Positions 7,084 through 16,188 of a DNA stretch of 64,000 bases are shown piece by piece. Source of the stretch: Luminiphilus sp. (GTDB lineage Bacteria; Pseudomonadota; Gammaproteobacteria; Pseudomonadales; Halieaceae); the NCBI GenBank assembly GCA_029242325.1, contig JAQWUD010000016.1:1-64000 (forward strand). The letters run 5' to 3'. The notes below the pieces were generated by a model. It saw only the letters and a program-made list of their open reading frames with translations, did not search any database and was not told the DNA's origin. The number at the start of each line of letters is the position of its first letter. Position 1 is the stretch's first letter. A program made the translations under genes and the position numbers.

Positions 7084-8883
7084 CTAAGCGCCGGTGAACC
7101 AGCTGGCCTGCGCGTCGAGCACCGATCGATCCTGAGACCCAACATACCGAAGCTTCTCCGCTGTCTGCGGCAAGTGATAGCGGTAGAAAAAATGACATGC
7201 GGCGACCTTGCCCTCATAGAAATCAGTGTCCGCCTGCGCGCCACTTTGTAGCGCCTCGTGAGCAATCAGTGCCTGACGTAGCCACAGCCAGGCAATGACC
7301 AGATGCCCAAACGCGTCCAGAAATGGCGTGGCACTGGCAAGGCGCGTGACGGGATCGGGCTCCTGATTCACAGTCTCAATCGTGCGCTTGGCCAGCTGCC
7401 AGATGTCAGAAAGCGACTCACCCATCTCGGCTAGCGTCTCGTTGCCTGATGCAGCGTCCAACGCCGGCTGCATTTTCTCTTCGAAGATGGCCAGGGTCGC
7501 GCCGCCCGCCAGATTCACCTTGCGACCCAGCAAATCGAGCCCGTGGATACCGTGGCTGCCCTCGTGGATGGGATTGAGGCGGTTATCCCGATAGAGACGT
7601 TCGACGGGATATTCCCGGGTGTAGCCGTAGCCGCCCAAAATCTGAATAGCATGCTTATTGGCCTCCAGGGTGTACTCCGAAGGCCAGGATTTGGCGATTG
7701 GGGTCAATAACTCGAGTAATAATGTGAGCCGCTGCGAAGTCTGTGAATCTTCTGAGGTCAGTTGCTGATCCACCAGCTGGGAACAGTACGTCAGCAGCGC
7801 GAGACTCCCCTCCACCGCCACCTTTTGCTCCATTAGGAGCCTGCGAATATCGGCGTGCTCAATGATGGGGAGCATGTCACTGTTCGGATCTTTATCGCCC
7901 GGGTGTCGGCCCTGTGGACGATTGCGCGCGTAATCCAGCGAATACAGATACCCCGCCAACCCCGACATTGTAGCCAGCATGCCCACACCAATCCGCGCCT
8001 CGTTCATCATGTGGAACATGTTCTTGAGGCCCTCGTTTTCTGCTCCCACGAGGTAACCTAGACAATCACCACCCTCACCAAAATTCAGCAGCGTATTGGT
8101 GGTACCGCGTTGACCCATCTTATGGTTAAGGCCCGCCAGCGCGATATTGTTGGGCTCACCCGGCGAACCATCTTCTTCCACTCGGATTTTGGGTACGAGA
8201 AATAGCGAGATGCCCTTCACCCCCGGCGGCGCGTCCGGGGTGCGGGCCAACACCATGTGCACAATATTTTCGGAGATATCCTGCTCACCACCCGAGATCC
8301 ACATCTTCGTGCCAGTTAGCTTGTAGCTACCGTCACCGACCGGTTCCGCCATACAGCGGATATCGGACAGTGAAGACCCCGCATGGGGCTCAGACAGACA
8401 CATGGTGCCAAACCAACGGCCCTCAATGAGCGGAGGGAGATAGCGCTGGCGTAATGTCTCGCTACCGCAGGCCTGCAGCATGTGTGCAGTGGAGGATGTG
8501 AGAAACACGTATCCGACAGCCGGGGCATTGGCTGCCTGAAAGATGCCCTGCATGAAGTTGGCCACCATTACGGGCAGTTGCATGCCACCCAAATCCTGAT
8601 CGAAAGTTGCTGTAGGCAGCCCTGCCTCGACAAATTTTTTGAGGCAGTCTTTCAACACTTGGGGCGTGATCGCTTTGCCGTCCGTAAACAGCGGCTCGTT
8701 CTCATCGAGCTCCGCTGCACAAGGCAGAAACTCTTCTTCCGCCATGCTTTGGCAAAGATCCAGTATCGCGGTAATGCTCTCGCGATCATGCTCACGGTAA
8801 CGATCTGCCTTTAGCAGCGTACTCAGATCAAACATTTCATCGAGATAAAAATCGACGTCGCGCCGATTGACGATCATAGACAT
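7084..8883 (-). CDS. acyl-CoA dehydrogenase, ~600-aa DmdC/FadE-like
   Basis: The product has 599 residues. It is an FAD-dependent enzyme that oxidises an acyl-CoA thioester to the enoyl-CoA. The FAD/substrate motif MCLSEPHAGS lies at about 161-170, KMWISGGEQD follows, and ILGGYGYTREYPVERLYRD and IHEGSHGIHGLDLLGR lie in the C-terminal half. The extra ~150-residue C-terminal region ending in SWFTGA is typical of the long family that includes DmdC (methylmercaptopropionyl-CoA dehydrogenase). The substrate cannot be assigned. Proximity to paaK suggests, but does not prove, a link to aromatic or fatty acid breakdown. Confidence 0.88.
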   Translation of the reverse strand: MSMIVNRRDVDFYLDEMFDLSTLLKADRYREHDRESITAILDLCQSMAEEEFLPCAAELDENEPLFTDGKAITPQVLKDCLKKFVEAGLPTATFDQDLGGMQLPVMVANFMQGIFQAANAPAVGYVFLTSSTAHMLQACGSETLRQRYLPPLIEGRWFGTMCLSEPHAGSSLSDIRCMAEPVGDGSYKLTGTKMWISGGEQDISENIVHMVLARTPDAPPGVKGISLFLVPKIRVEEDGSPGEPNNIALAGLNHKMGQRGTTNTLLNFGEGGDCLGYLVGAENEGLKNMFHMMNEARIGVGMLATMSGLAGYLYSLDYARNRPQGRHPGDKDPNSDMLPIIEHADIRRLLMEQKVAVEGSLALLTYCSQLVDQQLTSEDSQTSQRLTLLLELLTPIAKSWPSEYTLEANKHAIQILGGYGYTREYPVERLYRDNRLNPIHEGSHGIHGLDLLGRKVNLAGGATLAIFEEKMQPALDAASGNETLAEMGESLSDIWQLAKRTIETVNQEPDPVTRLASATPFLDAFGHLVIAWLWLRQALIAHEALQSGAQADTDFYEGKVAACHFFYRYHLPQTAEKLRYVGSQDRSVLDAQASWFTGA

Positions 8884-9052
8884 AAAAGCTCTCGTAAATT
8901 GCGCCCCCGACAGAGGGTTGGAACGGGGACGTTACTCAAGCCATAGTGGCAGAGCAAGTCATACCAGCCTGCCCCTTGCTTCACGAAAGGAAAGGCACAA
9001 CCAGCACCACTCGAAGCAGCCAACACTGTCAGTGCGGCTACGGCGCTAAGGG

Positions 9053-11131
9053 TCAGTCCGTCGGATTTCCCAAATGCTGATTAGGTCCAACTAGTTCCGG
9101 ACGGATTGGCGTGACATTCTCTGCGTCGAGAGATCTGCGAGTACGCTTCCCAACACGGCCCTGCTTGACCCAGACGTAATCATGGCGTGGCTCGTGGCCG
9201 GAGAAGCCCATCACGTGCTCGGTAAGAATCGCTGTGACGTCATTTAGGTCCATCTCGGCACAGGCTCTCAGTAGGCGATGCGCCGCGTCCTCGATCTGGT
9301 CGAAATCAAACGATTCCTCTTCCGCACGCATAATCATGGGATGCCCGGTTCCTGTCACAGAAGTTCCCAGCAGCAACTCTTCATGCAGCTTTTCACCGGG
9401 ACGCAGGCCAATGTACTCAAGGTCAATATGTTCGCCAAAGATATTGTCCTGCTCAATGTCATAGCCGCTCAGGCGAATCATGCGTTCGGCCAACTCTACG
9501 ATACGGACCGGCTCACCCATATCCAGCACAAAAACATCACCGGCTGTTCCAAGTGCTCCCGCCTGCAATACCAGTTGGGATGCCTCGCGAATACTCATGA
9601 AATAACGCGATACTTCTGGATGAGTCACTGTCACGGGCCCACCGTTACTGATCTGCTCCCTGAAAAGGGGGACCACGGAACCAGAGGATCCCAAAACATT
9701 TCCAAAGCGGACAATACAAAAGCGCGTGCCTGTCTCGATTTGCGACAGGCCCTGAAGAATTAATTCCGCAAACCGTTTGGAGGCACCCATCACATTTGTG
9801 GGCCGCACTGCCTTGTCCGTAGAAACCAGCACAAAGGTGTCCACTCCAGCCCGATGCGCTGCCCAGGCGGCGCTCCATGTGCCGTGCACGTTGTTGGCAA
9901 CACCTTCGGAAACGTTGTATTCCACCATAGGCACATGCTTGTAGGCAGCAGCGTGGTAGACCGTCTCCACTTCAAACGTACGGAAGATGGATTCCAAACG
10001 CTGCTCATCCCTAACGCTGCCCAAAAGGGTCACTACGGGAAACCGCAATCCTTGTTTCTGGCACAAGCCCTTGATTTCACGGTCAATGCTGTAAAGGGCA
10101 AACTCAGAGATATCGAGCAGGATCAGCTCTCGGGGCGAGGATGCCAGAATCTGTCGGCACAGTTCGGAGCCGATACTGCCTCCAGCACCGGTCACCATCA
10201 CCACTTTGCCCGTAATGCACCGATCGATCAGCTCCGGGTGGGGCGGCACCGGCTCACGACCCAGCAGATCATCGAGATCCACATCCTGAATTTGGTTGAC
10301 GATGGCATTGCCAGAAATCAACTCGGAAATCTTGGGGATGGTGCGAACACGCACAGGCAGGCCGACCAGCGAAGTGATGATGGCGCGACGCCGGTCCTGA
10401 GATGCAGATGGAATCGCCAGCAACACCTGACGCACTCCATGCTCTGCCACCAAATCGGCCAGCTCATCCACCCCCCAAACTGGCCGCCCATTGATCACGC
10501 TGTCATGTAGTGCGGGATTGTCGTCGACAAAAGCCGCCACGCGGTAATCGGAACCATGGTTCAGCGCATTGAGTAACTGCCTCCCTGTGTCTCCCGCACC
10601 ATAGATGATGACGCTGCGAACTTCCGACTGGGTGCTGAACTGATACAGCGCCCGTGATACAAGGCGCGATCCCCCGACTCCGACAAAAAGCAATAACCAA
10701 TACACCAGAGGGGCAGTTTTGGGTAGGCCCACCGAAGTCATCAGGATCGCGGCAGCGAGCGCGGCGGTGGAGAGGCTAACGGCTTTAACCAAATCCCAGA
10801 CCGCTTGCTGACCCATGTAGCGAATCACCGACCGGTAAAGGCCCTGGGAGGTAAAAATAACCGCAGTCGCTACCAACAAGAGGGCCACGGTTAACGCAGA
10901 GAGCTGGTTGAGGTGCCCCACTGTGCTACCCGCACCAATCGAGGCAGCACCGAAGAGCGCACCCACGACCAACGACAGGTCGAGAAGTAACCAACCTGAC
11001 AAACGGTAGGTTGGCGGAAGACTGCGGCGCGCCAGCATCCAGATGACTGCCGACACAGAGTAGGAACCGGTCGCACGGAGAAAGGACACCCACTTCTTGA
11101 TCATACGCACTTTTACCACACAGCCCCCCAC
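9053..11131 (-). CDS. wbpM: nucleotide-sugar 4,6-dehydratase, WbpM/FlaA1/CapD family
   Basis: This integral membrane enzyme acts in O-antigen or other glycan synthesis and typically dehydrates UDP-GlcNAc. Four hydrophobic segments occupy about residues 30-170. A first Rossmann-like domain (GAGDTGRQL) follows, then the catalytic SDR domain (GAGGSIGSEL near 318). The usual Tyr-x3-Lys is replaced by Met (VMGASKR) with STDKA upstream, as in WbpM-type enzymes. The start is uncertain: GTG 11131 gives 692 residues, while ATG 11104 (MIKKWVSF) is an equally plausible start. It is last in the order wbpV-wbpL-wbpM. Confidence 0.9.
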   Translation of the reverse strand: MGGCVVKVRMIKKWVSFLRATGSYSVSAVIWMLARRSLPPTYRLSGWLLLDLSLVVGALFGAASIGAGSTVGHLNQLSALTVALLLVATAVIFTSQGLYRSVIRYMGQQAVWDLVKAVSLSTAALAAAILMTSVGLPKTAPLVYWLLLFVGVGGSRLVSRALYQFSTQSEVRSVIIYGAGDTGRQLLNALNHGSDYRVAAFVDDNPALHDSVINGRPVWGVDELADLVAEHGVRQVLLAIPSASQDRRRAIITSLVGLPVRVRTIPKISELISGNAIVNQIQDVDLDDLLGREPVPPHPELIDRCITGKVVMVTGAGGSIGSELCRQILASSPRELILLDISEFALYSIDREIKGLCQKQGLRFPVVTLLGSVRDEQRLESIFRTFEVETVYHAAAYKHVPMVEYNVSEGVANNVHGTWSAAWAAHRAGVDTFVLVSTDKAVRPTNVMGASKRFAELILQGLSQIETGTRFCIVRFGNVLGSSGSVVPLFREQISNGGPVTVTHPEVSRYFMSIREASQLVLQAGALGTAGDVFVLDMGEPVRIVELAERMIRLSGYDIEQDNIFGEHIDLEYIGLRPGEKLHEELLLGTSVTGTGHPMIMRAEEESFDFDQIEDAAHRLLRACAEMDLNDVTAILTEHVMGFSGHEPRHDYVWVKQGRVGKRTRRSLDAENVTPIRPELVGPNQHLGNPTD

Positions 11132-11166
11132 CTCGTGGTGAAGCCGCTCAGAAACGAGCCGCTAGT

Positions 11167-12138
11167 TTAAGCGCTAGCCCTCGCGTACACCACCACCATC
11201 AGAGCAGGAATAGCTGACAAAACTACCAGAAGCGGAGGGAATAGCTGACTGCTGACAGCCGTCACCGCTAGTGGGAATTGCCAAATCACCTGCAATCCCA
11301 TCAACCCTAGCACCACAGGTAGAGAGCCTCCCATTTTGATCGTGAGACGTTGATATGCGTGATCCCGATGCGCCAGGTGGGGCGGCTTTCCAGCAAATGT
11401 GCGCACGCACAATGTCAGCCCCGTATCAACAATGAAAGGCATCATAAGGATGAGCCAAACACAGGCCAGCATCGCGGACGATCTGACTGCCAACAACCCG
11501 AGCAGCGCCAGAAAGAAGCCTAAAGGTATGGCCCCCGCATCCCCCATAAACAGTTTTGCGGGAGGCCAGTTGAACCATAAAAATGGGAGACACGCGGCAA
11601 ATAACACAGAGCACAAGGTAACCAGTTCTGGCGAGCCGACTGGGCTGAACATTGCGACCAGGCCTAACCCACACGCAACGGACAACAGCTGCACCATCGC
11701 AATGCCGTCGACACCGTCCATAAAGTTAAATAAATTTGTGCACCAAGCCACACCTATCCCGGCAACCGCCATCATCAGCAGTTGAGCGGGACTGATCGCG
11801 TCTGTTACGGGCAATACAACCCCTACCAGAGCGAGGCCCGCAGCGAGATAACATACCAGCCGGAAAGCTGCTGGTATCCCCCACCTATCATCTGCTAGCC
11901 CAATTGCCATCAACCCCGCGAGCAATAGCGACACCTCAGCCGCGATGGAGAAAGACGCCACTCCCCCTAACGCGAGGCAGCCAATGATGACGCTCACAGG
12001 GATCACGCCGCCCCCGACCACGGTAGGTTGCTCATGCAAGCTACGAGCATTAGGCAGGTCTACAAGCCCCCATAACGGGGCGAGACGCGCATACCCCCAC
12101 AATCCCAAACCAGAGCACAATGTCAGTAGCAACAGCAT
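11167..12138 (-). CDS. wbpL: undecaprenyl-phosphate sugar-1-phosphate transferase, WbpL/WecA family
   Basis: The product is a polytopic membrane protein of 323 residues that transfers a HexNAc-1-phosphate to the lipid carrier and so starts a glycan repeat unit. Family motifs are present: LPNARSLHEQPTVVGGG near the N-terminus, NLFNFMDGVDGIA, LFMGDAGAIPLGFF and the late cytoplasmic loop AHRDHAYQRL. About ten hydrophobic segments are visible. It lies 5 bases after wbpV and just before wbpM, the order seen in Pseudomonas O-antigen loci. Confidence 0.9.
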   Translation of the reverse strand: MLLLLTLCSGLGLWGYARLAPLWGLVDLPNARSLHEQPTVVGGGVIPVSVIIGCLALGGVASFSIAAEVSLLLAGLMAIGLADDRWGIPAAFRLVCYLAAGLALVGVVLPVTDAISPAQLLMMAVAGIGVAWCTNLFNFMDGVDGIAMVQLLSVACGLGLVAMFSPVGSPELVTLCSVLFAACLPFLWFNWPPAKLFMGDAGAIPLGFFLALLGLLAVRSSAMLACVWLILMMPFIVDTGLTLCVRTFAGKPPHLAHRDHAYQRLTIKMGGSLPVVLGLMGLQVIWQFPLAVTAVSSQLFPPLLVVLSAIPALMVVVYARASA

Positions 12139-12143
12139 GCTGA

Positions 12144-13070
12144 TTAAAGCGGCTCTCTCAGGAGAGCGGACTCAAGCCTAAGCTCCGGTCGCCATCCCGT
12201 GATCTGCGGATGAACGCCACTCCAATGTGTAGCCGACAACAACTGCCATGCAGTACCAGGTGCTCTTGCACCTTTCCAATCCAGCAAACGTCCCCCCAGA
12301 TAACAAAGCCACTCAGGCGTCCTCAAGTGCGCCGTCGCTCCAGAAACACGGCGTCCGGCAACTGCCCTTGAAATAGCGAGGGCGCTGTAGCAACCCCCGT
12401 CTGACGCGACAACGACTGGCTGGCCCACCGGCGCCCCAGCAGCATCCTCAGCACAGGCCATCAGAAGCCGAACAACGTCTGGCCGACCGATCAAACATCG
12501 TTGCCCCACCTCGGGAAACGAGAGGGGCCACCACCGCATGATGCTTGCAAAAATCGCCAAATTGGCAGTGAGCTCGGTGTCATACATGAGCGCCGATCGC
12601 ACGACGGTCAGCGCAATGCCATACTGAACGCAGATGGTCTCGAGTTCACGCTCGGTCTGCCATTTAGACCGTGCATAGGCCTCCTCGGGCGCGGGAAGTA
12701 AACGCGCTGGCAGCAGGGGATCTTCCGCCGCGGCAGGCACCACATTTAGCGAGCTGACATAAATAAAATGGCCCACACCCGCCCGCCCAGCCGCTTCAGC
12801 CAATCGCCGGGTAGCCGCAACATTGAGCGCAGTGTATTCATTGTCTGGTGCCTGGCGATGCGATACGCCGGCACAATGAATAACGTGTGTCACGTCATCG
12901 AACGTACGCTGAAACGCATAGGATGCATCAGCGAGATCGTAAGGGAGCCATTCAACGCCTTCCTCAGCGGGCGCTGCCCGGCTAAGGCAGCGTAGTGAAC
13001 TCCCATGTTGGAGCAAGGCTGGGCAGAGTGACCTGCCCAGATACCCCGTGGCACCTGTCACCAGCAACAA
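12144..13070 (-). CDS. NAD-dependent nucleotide-sugar epimerase/reductase, WbpV-like
   Basis: The product is an SDR protein of 308 residues with N-terminal GATGYLGRSL and catalytic YARSKWQTE; the preceding YVSSLN supplies the Ser. By family and position it probably reduces the 4-keto sugar made by WbpM before WbpL loads it on the lipid carrier, but a plain 4-epimerase is possible. It is first of the three glycan genes and begins 21 bases after the ComEA-like gene ends. Confidence 0.75.
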   Translation of the reverse strand: MLLVTGATGYLGRSLCPALLQHGSSLRCLSRAAPAEEGVEWLPYDLADASYAFQRTFDDVTHVIHCAGVSHRQAPDNEYTALNVAATRRLAEAAGRAGVGHFIYVSSLNVVPAAAEDPLLPARLLPAPEEAYARSKWQTERELETICVQYGIALTVVRSALMYDTELTANLAIFASIMRWWPLSFPEVGQRCLIGRPDVVRLLMACAEDAAGAPVGQPVVVASDGGCYSALAISRAVAGRRVSGATAHLRTPEWLCYLGGRLLDWKGARAPGTAWQLLSATHWSGVHPQITGWRPELRLESALLREPL

Positions 13071-13091
13071 AGCGCCCTGACTCCCGATCGA

Positions 13092-13445
13092 TTACTGCAA
13101 ACGAATAACGTCACGATTCCGCTCAACCGTCTCCAAACCAATTCCCTGGACAGCAGCAAGTTCCTCGACTTGCTCAAAAGGGCCATGCGCCTCTCGATAT
13201 TCCACAATGCGGGAAGCTTTGGTCAACCCCACCCCGTGTAGCGCCTCTGCCAGCACTTGGGCATTGGCGAGATTGATATTCACCGGTTCGCTCGCCGCCA
13301 AGGTCTGGGCATTAAGGCTCAACATTAAAACCCATAGACTCATCATGCCCGCTCTCAGGAATTGGCGCAGGCCAAATACCGTGCCACCCAAGCTGGATGA
13401 GCTGGAATGAAGAGGTTGTCTCACACTTGCAATCTGATGCTTCAT
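13092..13445 (-). CDS. comEA: ComEA-like helix-hairpin-helix protein
   Basis: The product has 117 residues from ATG 13445, chosen because GGAG lies 6 bases upstream; the frame is open further to 13472. A hydrophobic segment near residues 30-50 ends in LAASEP, so the protein is exported or anchored. The C-terminal ~65 residues carry the tandem HhH fold (VNINLANAQVLAEALHGVGL, VQGIGLETVERNRDVI). ComEA-type proteins bind incoming DNA in the periplasm during transformation. A homologue occupies the same place beside wbpM in Pseudomonas. Confidence 0.85.
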   Translation of the reverse strand: MKHQIASVRQPLHSSSSSLGGTVFGLRQFLRAGMMSLWVLMLSLNAQTLAASEPVNINLANAQVLAEALHGVGLTKASRIVEYREAHGPFEQVEELAAVQGIGLETVERNRDVIRLQ

Positions 13446-13550
13446 AGAAATCTCCATAAATCTGAATACCACTCGACCCCAAATTTGAGATCAGAAGCAA
13501 GTTTGGAGAGGTGTCGACAACACCAACAGATCATTGGCCGCAATAGACGC

Positions 13551-14264
13551 TTAATGACCTTGCAAGCCTTGCAGTGATTCAAGCACATCGTCGACAGTAC
13601 CCGCGGGGTCGGGGGCATCGGTAATAGAACGGCCCATGACCAAGTGAGTCGCCCCGGCAGATACCGCCTCGACAGGTGTAACCACACGCCTTTGATCACC
13701 AACTGCGTCACCTGTTTGTCTGATACCCGGCGTCACCAGACAAAACCCCGGGCGCTGGCGGTCAGACAATACAGCGGCCTCAGCCGCGGAACATACAACA
13801 CCATCCAAGCCGGCCTTTTGCGCCAGAGACGCGAGATGACACACGCGATCAATGGGTTCCGCGCCCCAGCCCAACTCATCGAGGTCTTCACGCCCCATGC
13901 TTGTCAAAACAGTCACTGCGACTAACAGGGGCGGGTGACTCCGGGCTGACAACGCCTTCGTGGCTGCTGCCATCATTCGCGAACCACCCAGTGCATGGAC
14001 ATTCACCATCCAAACTCCAAGATCGGCAGCAGCCTGCACGGCCTGCGCCACGGTGTTAGGAATATCGTGGAATTTCAGGTCGAGAAAAATGTCAAAGCCC
14101 AGATCATGCAGCTTACGCACCACATCCGGCCCTGCATGTGTGAAAAGTTGTTTACCCACCTTCAGGCGCACTTGCTCAGGATTCAATTTCTCTGCCAGCT
14201 CAATCGCGGACTCAGCAGAAGAATAATCCAGTGCGACAATCAGATTGCTACCCCGTTCAACCAT
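13551..14264 (-). CDS. pyrF: orotidine 5'-phosphate decarboxylase
   Basis: This enzyme makes UMP from OMP, the last step of pyrimidine synthesis. The product has 237 residues from ATG 14264, the usual size; the open frame reaches 14387, but that part lies inside lapB. The catalytic LDLKFHDIPNT motif and the phosphate-binding LVTPGIR and LVMGRSIT are present. The start overlaps the end of lapB by 8 bases, so the two are probably translationally coupled, as in related gammaproteobacteria. Confidence 0.96.
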   Translation of the reverse strand: MVERGSNLIVALDYSSAESAIELAEKLNPEQVRLKVGKQLFTHAGPDVVRKLHDLGFDIFLDLKFHDIPNTVAQAVQAAADLGVWMVNVHALGGSRMMAAATKALSARSHPPLLVAVTVLTSMGREDLDELGWGAEPIDRVCHLASLAQKAGLDGVVCSAAEAAVLSDRQRPGFCLVTPGIRQTGDAVGDQRRVVTPVEAVSAGATHLVMGRSITDAPDPAGTVDDVLESLQGLQGH

Positions 14265-15453
14265 CAACGGAATCCCCCGCAGCGCCAAGGTAATGGTTGG
14301 AGTCCCAATGTCGGCAACCGGGGCACCGCCAATGGCGTGTGGATCCAGTGAATCCGCAGTGGCCGCAGCGATAACCCTGATCGGCACCTATCAGGTGCTG
14401 AAGCACTCCACGCTCAGGAGAAGATTCAGCCTCCTGCTCGCCGTTCAACATCAGAGAGGCCGCCACAGAAACCGAGGGATGCTGTCTGAGTGTTTCACGC
14501 AAAAAAGTCTCGGCACTATCCTTCCCCTGAACGCTCTCCAATACGGATCCCAATTCCAATGCCAGCAATGAACAGGGCTGCTGTTCGTAGTAGCGCCGCA
14601 GGCAACGCAGATGCGAATCGGCGCCCCCCTGCTGAGCACAAATATCCTCAAGCAGCTTAAGAAGCTCTGGTGTGCAGGTGCGTACGCTCGCCATAATAAA
14701 CTCAAAATGATGAAGCGCACGCTCAATCTCACCGTTTAAAAGTGACATTCGCGACAACCCCATTCTCGCTCTTAAATCCTCCTCGGTATCTCTGAGCGCA
14801 AGCTCAAAAAGACGCGAAGCCTGTGCCGAATCACCGCGCTCTAAGACCGCGTCGGCCTGCTCACACAGATACTGGCAACGCAACTGATGAACAGACTGGC
14901 CGTGCCCCGCGGCAGCCGCCCCCTCTCTCTCAGCGACAGTAATCAAAGCCTCAGCAATGGCGACAGCTGCCGGCCAGTCTCTCTGTGCCTCGTAGACCTC
15001 CAGTAAATGCCGTTGCGCAGTCGCGCCGAAGTCCAAGGACTCAGCAACCAAATCAATTAACAACTGCTCCGCACGGTCATAAATGCCCGCCGCAATAAAA
15101 TCTCTCGCCAATTCCAAGTGCGACTGGTGTAGCTGCACCCGCGTCAAGTGTGGGCGGGTCAAGAGATTCTGATGGATTCGAATGGCCCGATCGACTTCAC
15201 CGCGCTTGCGAAGCACGCTGCCCAGAGCAATATGCGTATCGAGCGTCTCTTCATTGACAGCTAATGCCTCAGTGAAGGCGTCGACCGCATCTTCCTCTTC
15301 TCCGTCAAGCAAGAAATTAAAGCCGCGGTAGTACTGGGAAGGCAGCTGTGAGCGATCTGCGCCGCTGATCCGAAGCCCTCCGCGACCCAACGTCCAGCCT
15401 GCAGCTACGGCGAGAACGAGCAAAACCAGCAACAGTGCGTTGTTAAAGATCAT
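14257..15453 (-). CDS. lapB: lipopolysaccharide assembly protein B
   Basis: The product has 398 residues. LapB is an inner-membrane-anchored cytoplasmic protein that controls LpxC turnover and LPS assembly. One membrane helix lies at about residues 4-21, followed by many TPR helices. A C-terminal rubredoxin-like metal site (CGHCGF and CPGC) lies near the end. The order ihfB-lapA-lapB-pyrF is conserved. It overlaps lapA by 11 bases and pyrF by 8. Confidence 0.93.
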   Translation of the reverse strand: MIFNNALLLVLLVLAVAAGWTLGRGGLRISGADRSQLPSQYYRGFNFLLDGEEEDAVDAFTEALAVNEETLDTHIALGSVLRKRGEVDRAIRIHQNLLTRPHLTRVQLHQSHLELARDFIAAGIYDRAEQLLIDLVAESLDFGATAQRHLLEVYEAQRDWPAAVAIAEALITVAEREGAAAAGHGQSVHQLRCQYLCEQADAVLERGDSAQASRLFELALRDTEEDLRARMGLSRMSLLNGEIERALHHFEFIMASVRTCTPELLKLLEDICAQQGGADSHLRCLRRYYEQQPCSLLALELGSVLESVQGKDSAETFLRETLRQHPSVSVAASLMLNGEQEAESSPERGVLQHLIGADQGYRCGHCGFTGSTRHWRCPGCRHWDSNHYLGAAGDSVDG

Positions 15454-15736
15454 TCGGCTGATCCTTTCCCATTTCGGCCAGTAACCGATCGCGTTGCTTG
15501 CGCAAACGTCGTATCGTGGCGGCGCGACGAAGCGTCAACAGCAGACCCGTAACAAGACCCATCATCACCCCGACACCCATCGCCGACAGGACCCAAATGG
15601 CGATGGGCTGTTCGGGCAATTGGAGCACCAAAAGGTCAAGCGGAACGGGTTGCGGGTTTTGCAGAGCGAACATGCCACCGGCTACAACTGCCAATGTGCC
15701 AAGCAGTAGCATCAGGCCCCTTCGCAAAAACTGCAC
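15443..15736 (-). CDS. lapA: lipopolysaccharide assembly protein A
   Basis: The product is a 97-residue DUF1049 protein with two membrane helices (about residues 8-28 and 44-66) separated by a short loop with PQPVPLDLLVLQLP. A basic cytoplasmic tail (RRAATIRRLRKQRDR) follows. LapA works with LapB in LPS assembly. It lies 2 bases after ihfB. Confidence 0.9.
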   Translation of the reverse strand: MQFLRRGLMLLLGTLAVVAGGMFALQNPQPVPLDLLVLQLPEQPIAIWVLSAMGVGVMMGLVTGLLLTLRRAATIRRLRKQRDRLLAEMGKDQPNDL

Positions 15737-15738
15737 GG

Positions 15739-16035
15739 TTAAAAACCGGACTTTATAGACCGATTGACTCTATCGCGCAGTTCCTTACCAGGTTTGAAAT
15801 GCGGAACATGTTTACCCCGAAGCGCTACGGCGTCGCCCGTTCTCGGGTTCCGCCCCTGCCGGGGCTCGCGGTAATGAAGCGAAAAGCTTCCGAATCCACG
15901 AATTTCAATTCTTTGCCCGCTGGACAGCGTTTCAGCCATGTGGTCAATCAACAGCTTGACTGCCAACTCCACGTCCTTGGCGCTTAACTGGTGTTGACCA
16001 TCGGTCATCAACTCAATCAATTCGCTGCGCGTCAT
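15739..16035 (-). CDS. ihfB: integration host factor subunit beta
   Basis: The product has 98 residues. IHF-beta forms a heterodimer with IHF-alpha and bends DNA in replication, recombination and transcription. The HU/IHF fold is complete, with beta-arm signature [21 protein letters not shown]. It is the first gene of the ihfB-lapA-lapB-pyrF run, separated from rpsA by a terminator. Confidence 0.96.
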   Translation of the reverse strand: MTRSELIELMTDGQHQLSAKDVELAVKLLIDHMAETLSSGQRIEIRGFGSFSLHYREPRQGRNPRTGDAVALRGKHVPHFKPGKELRDRVNRSIKSGF

Positions 16036-16142
16036 CTACTTGCTCCCTTACCGGACAGCACTATTTTCACGCACCCCCGTTTTCTTGGCAAGTGATTCAA
16101 TTTAAAACGTTTTTTGATCGGGTTTTCACCCCTTCACGCGGC

Positions 16143-16172
16143 CAAAAAAAAGCCGGCGCAAGCCGGCTTTTC
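16143..16172 (-). terminator. rho-independent terminator of rpsA
   Basis: On the minus strand AAGCCGGC-TTGC-GCCGGCTT is followed by a run of eight Ts. It lies just after the rpsA stop and separates it from ihfB. Confidence 0.92.
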
Positions 16173-16188
16173 TGCGGACTCGATGAAT

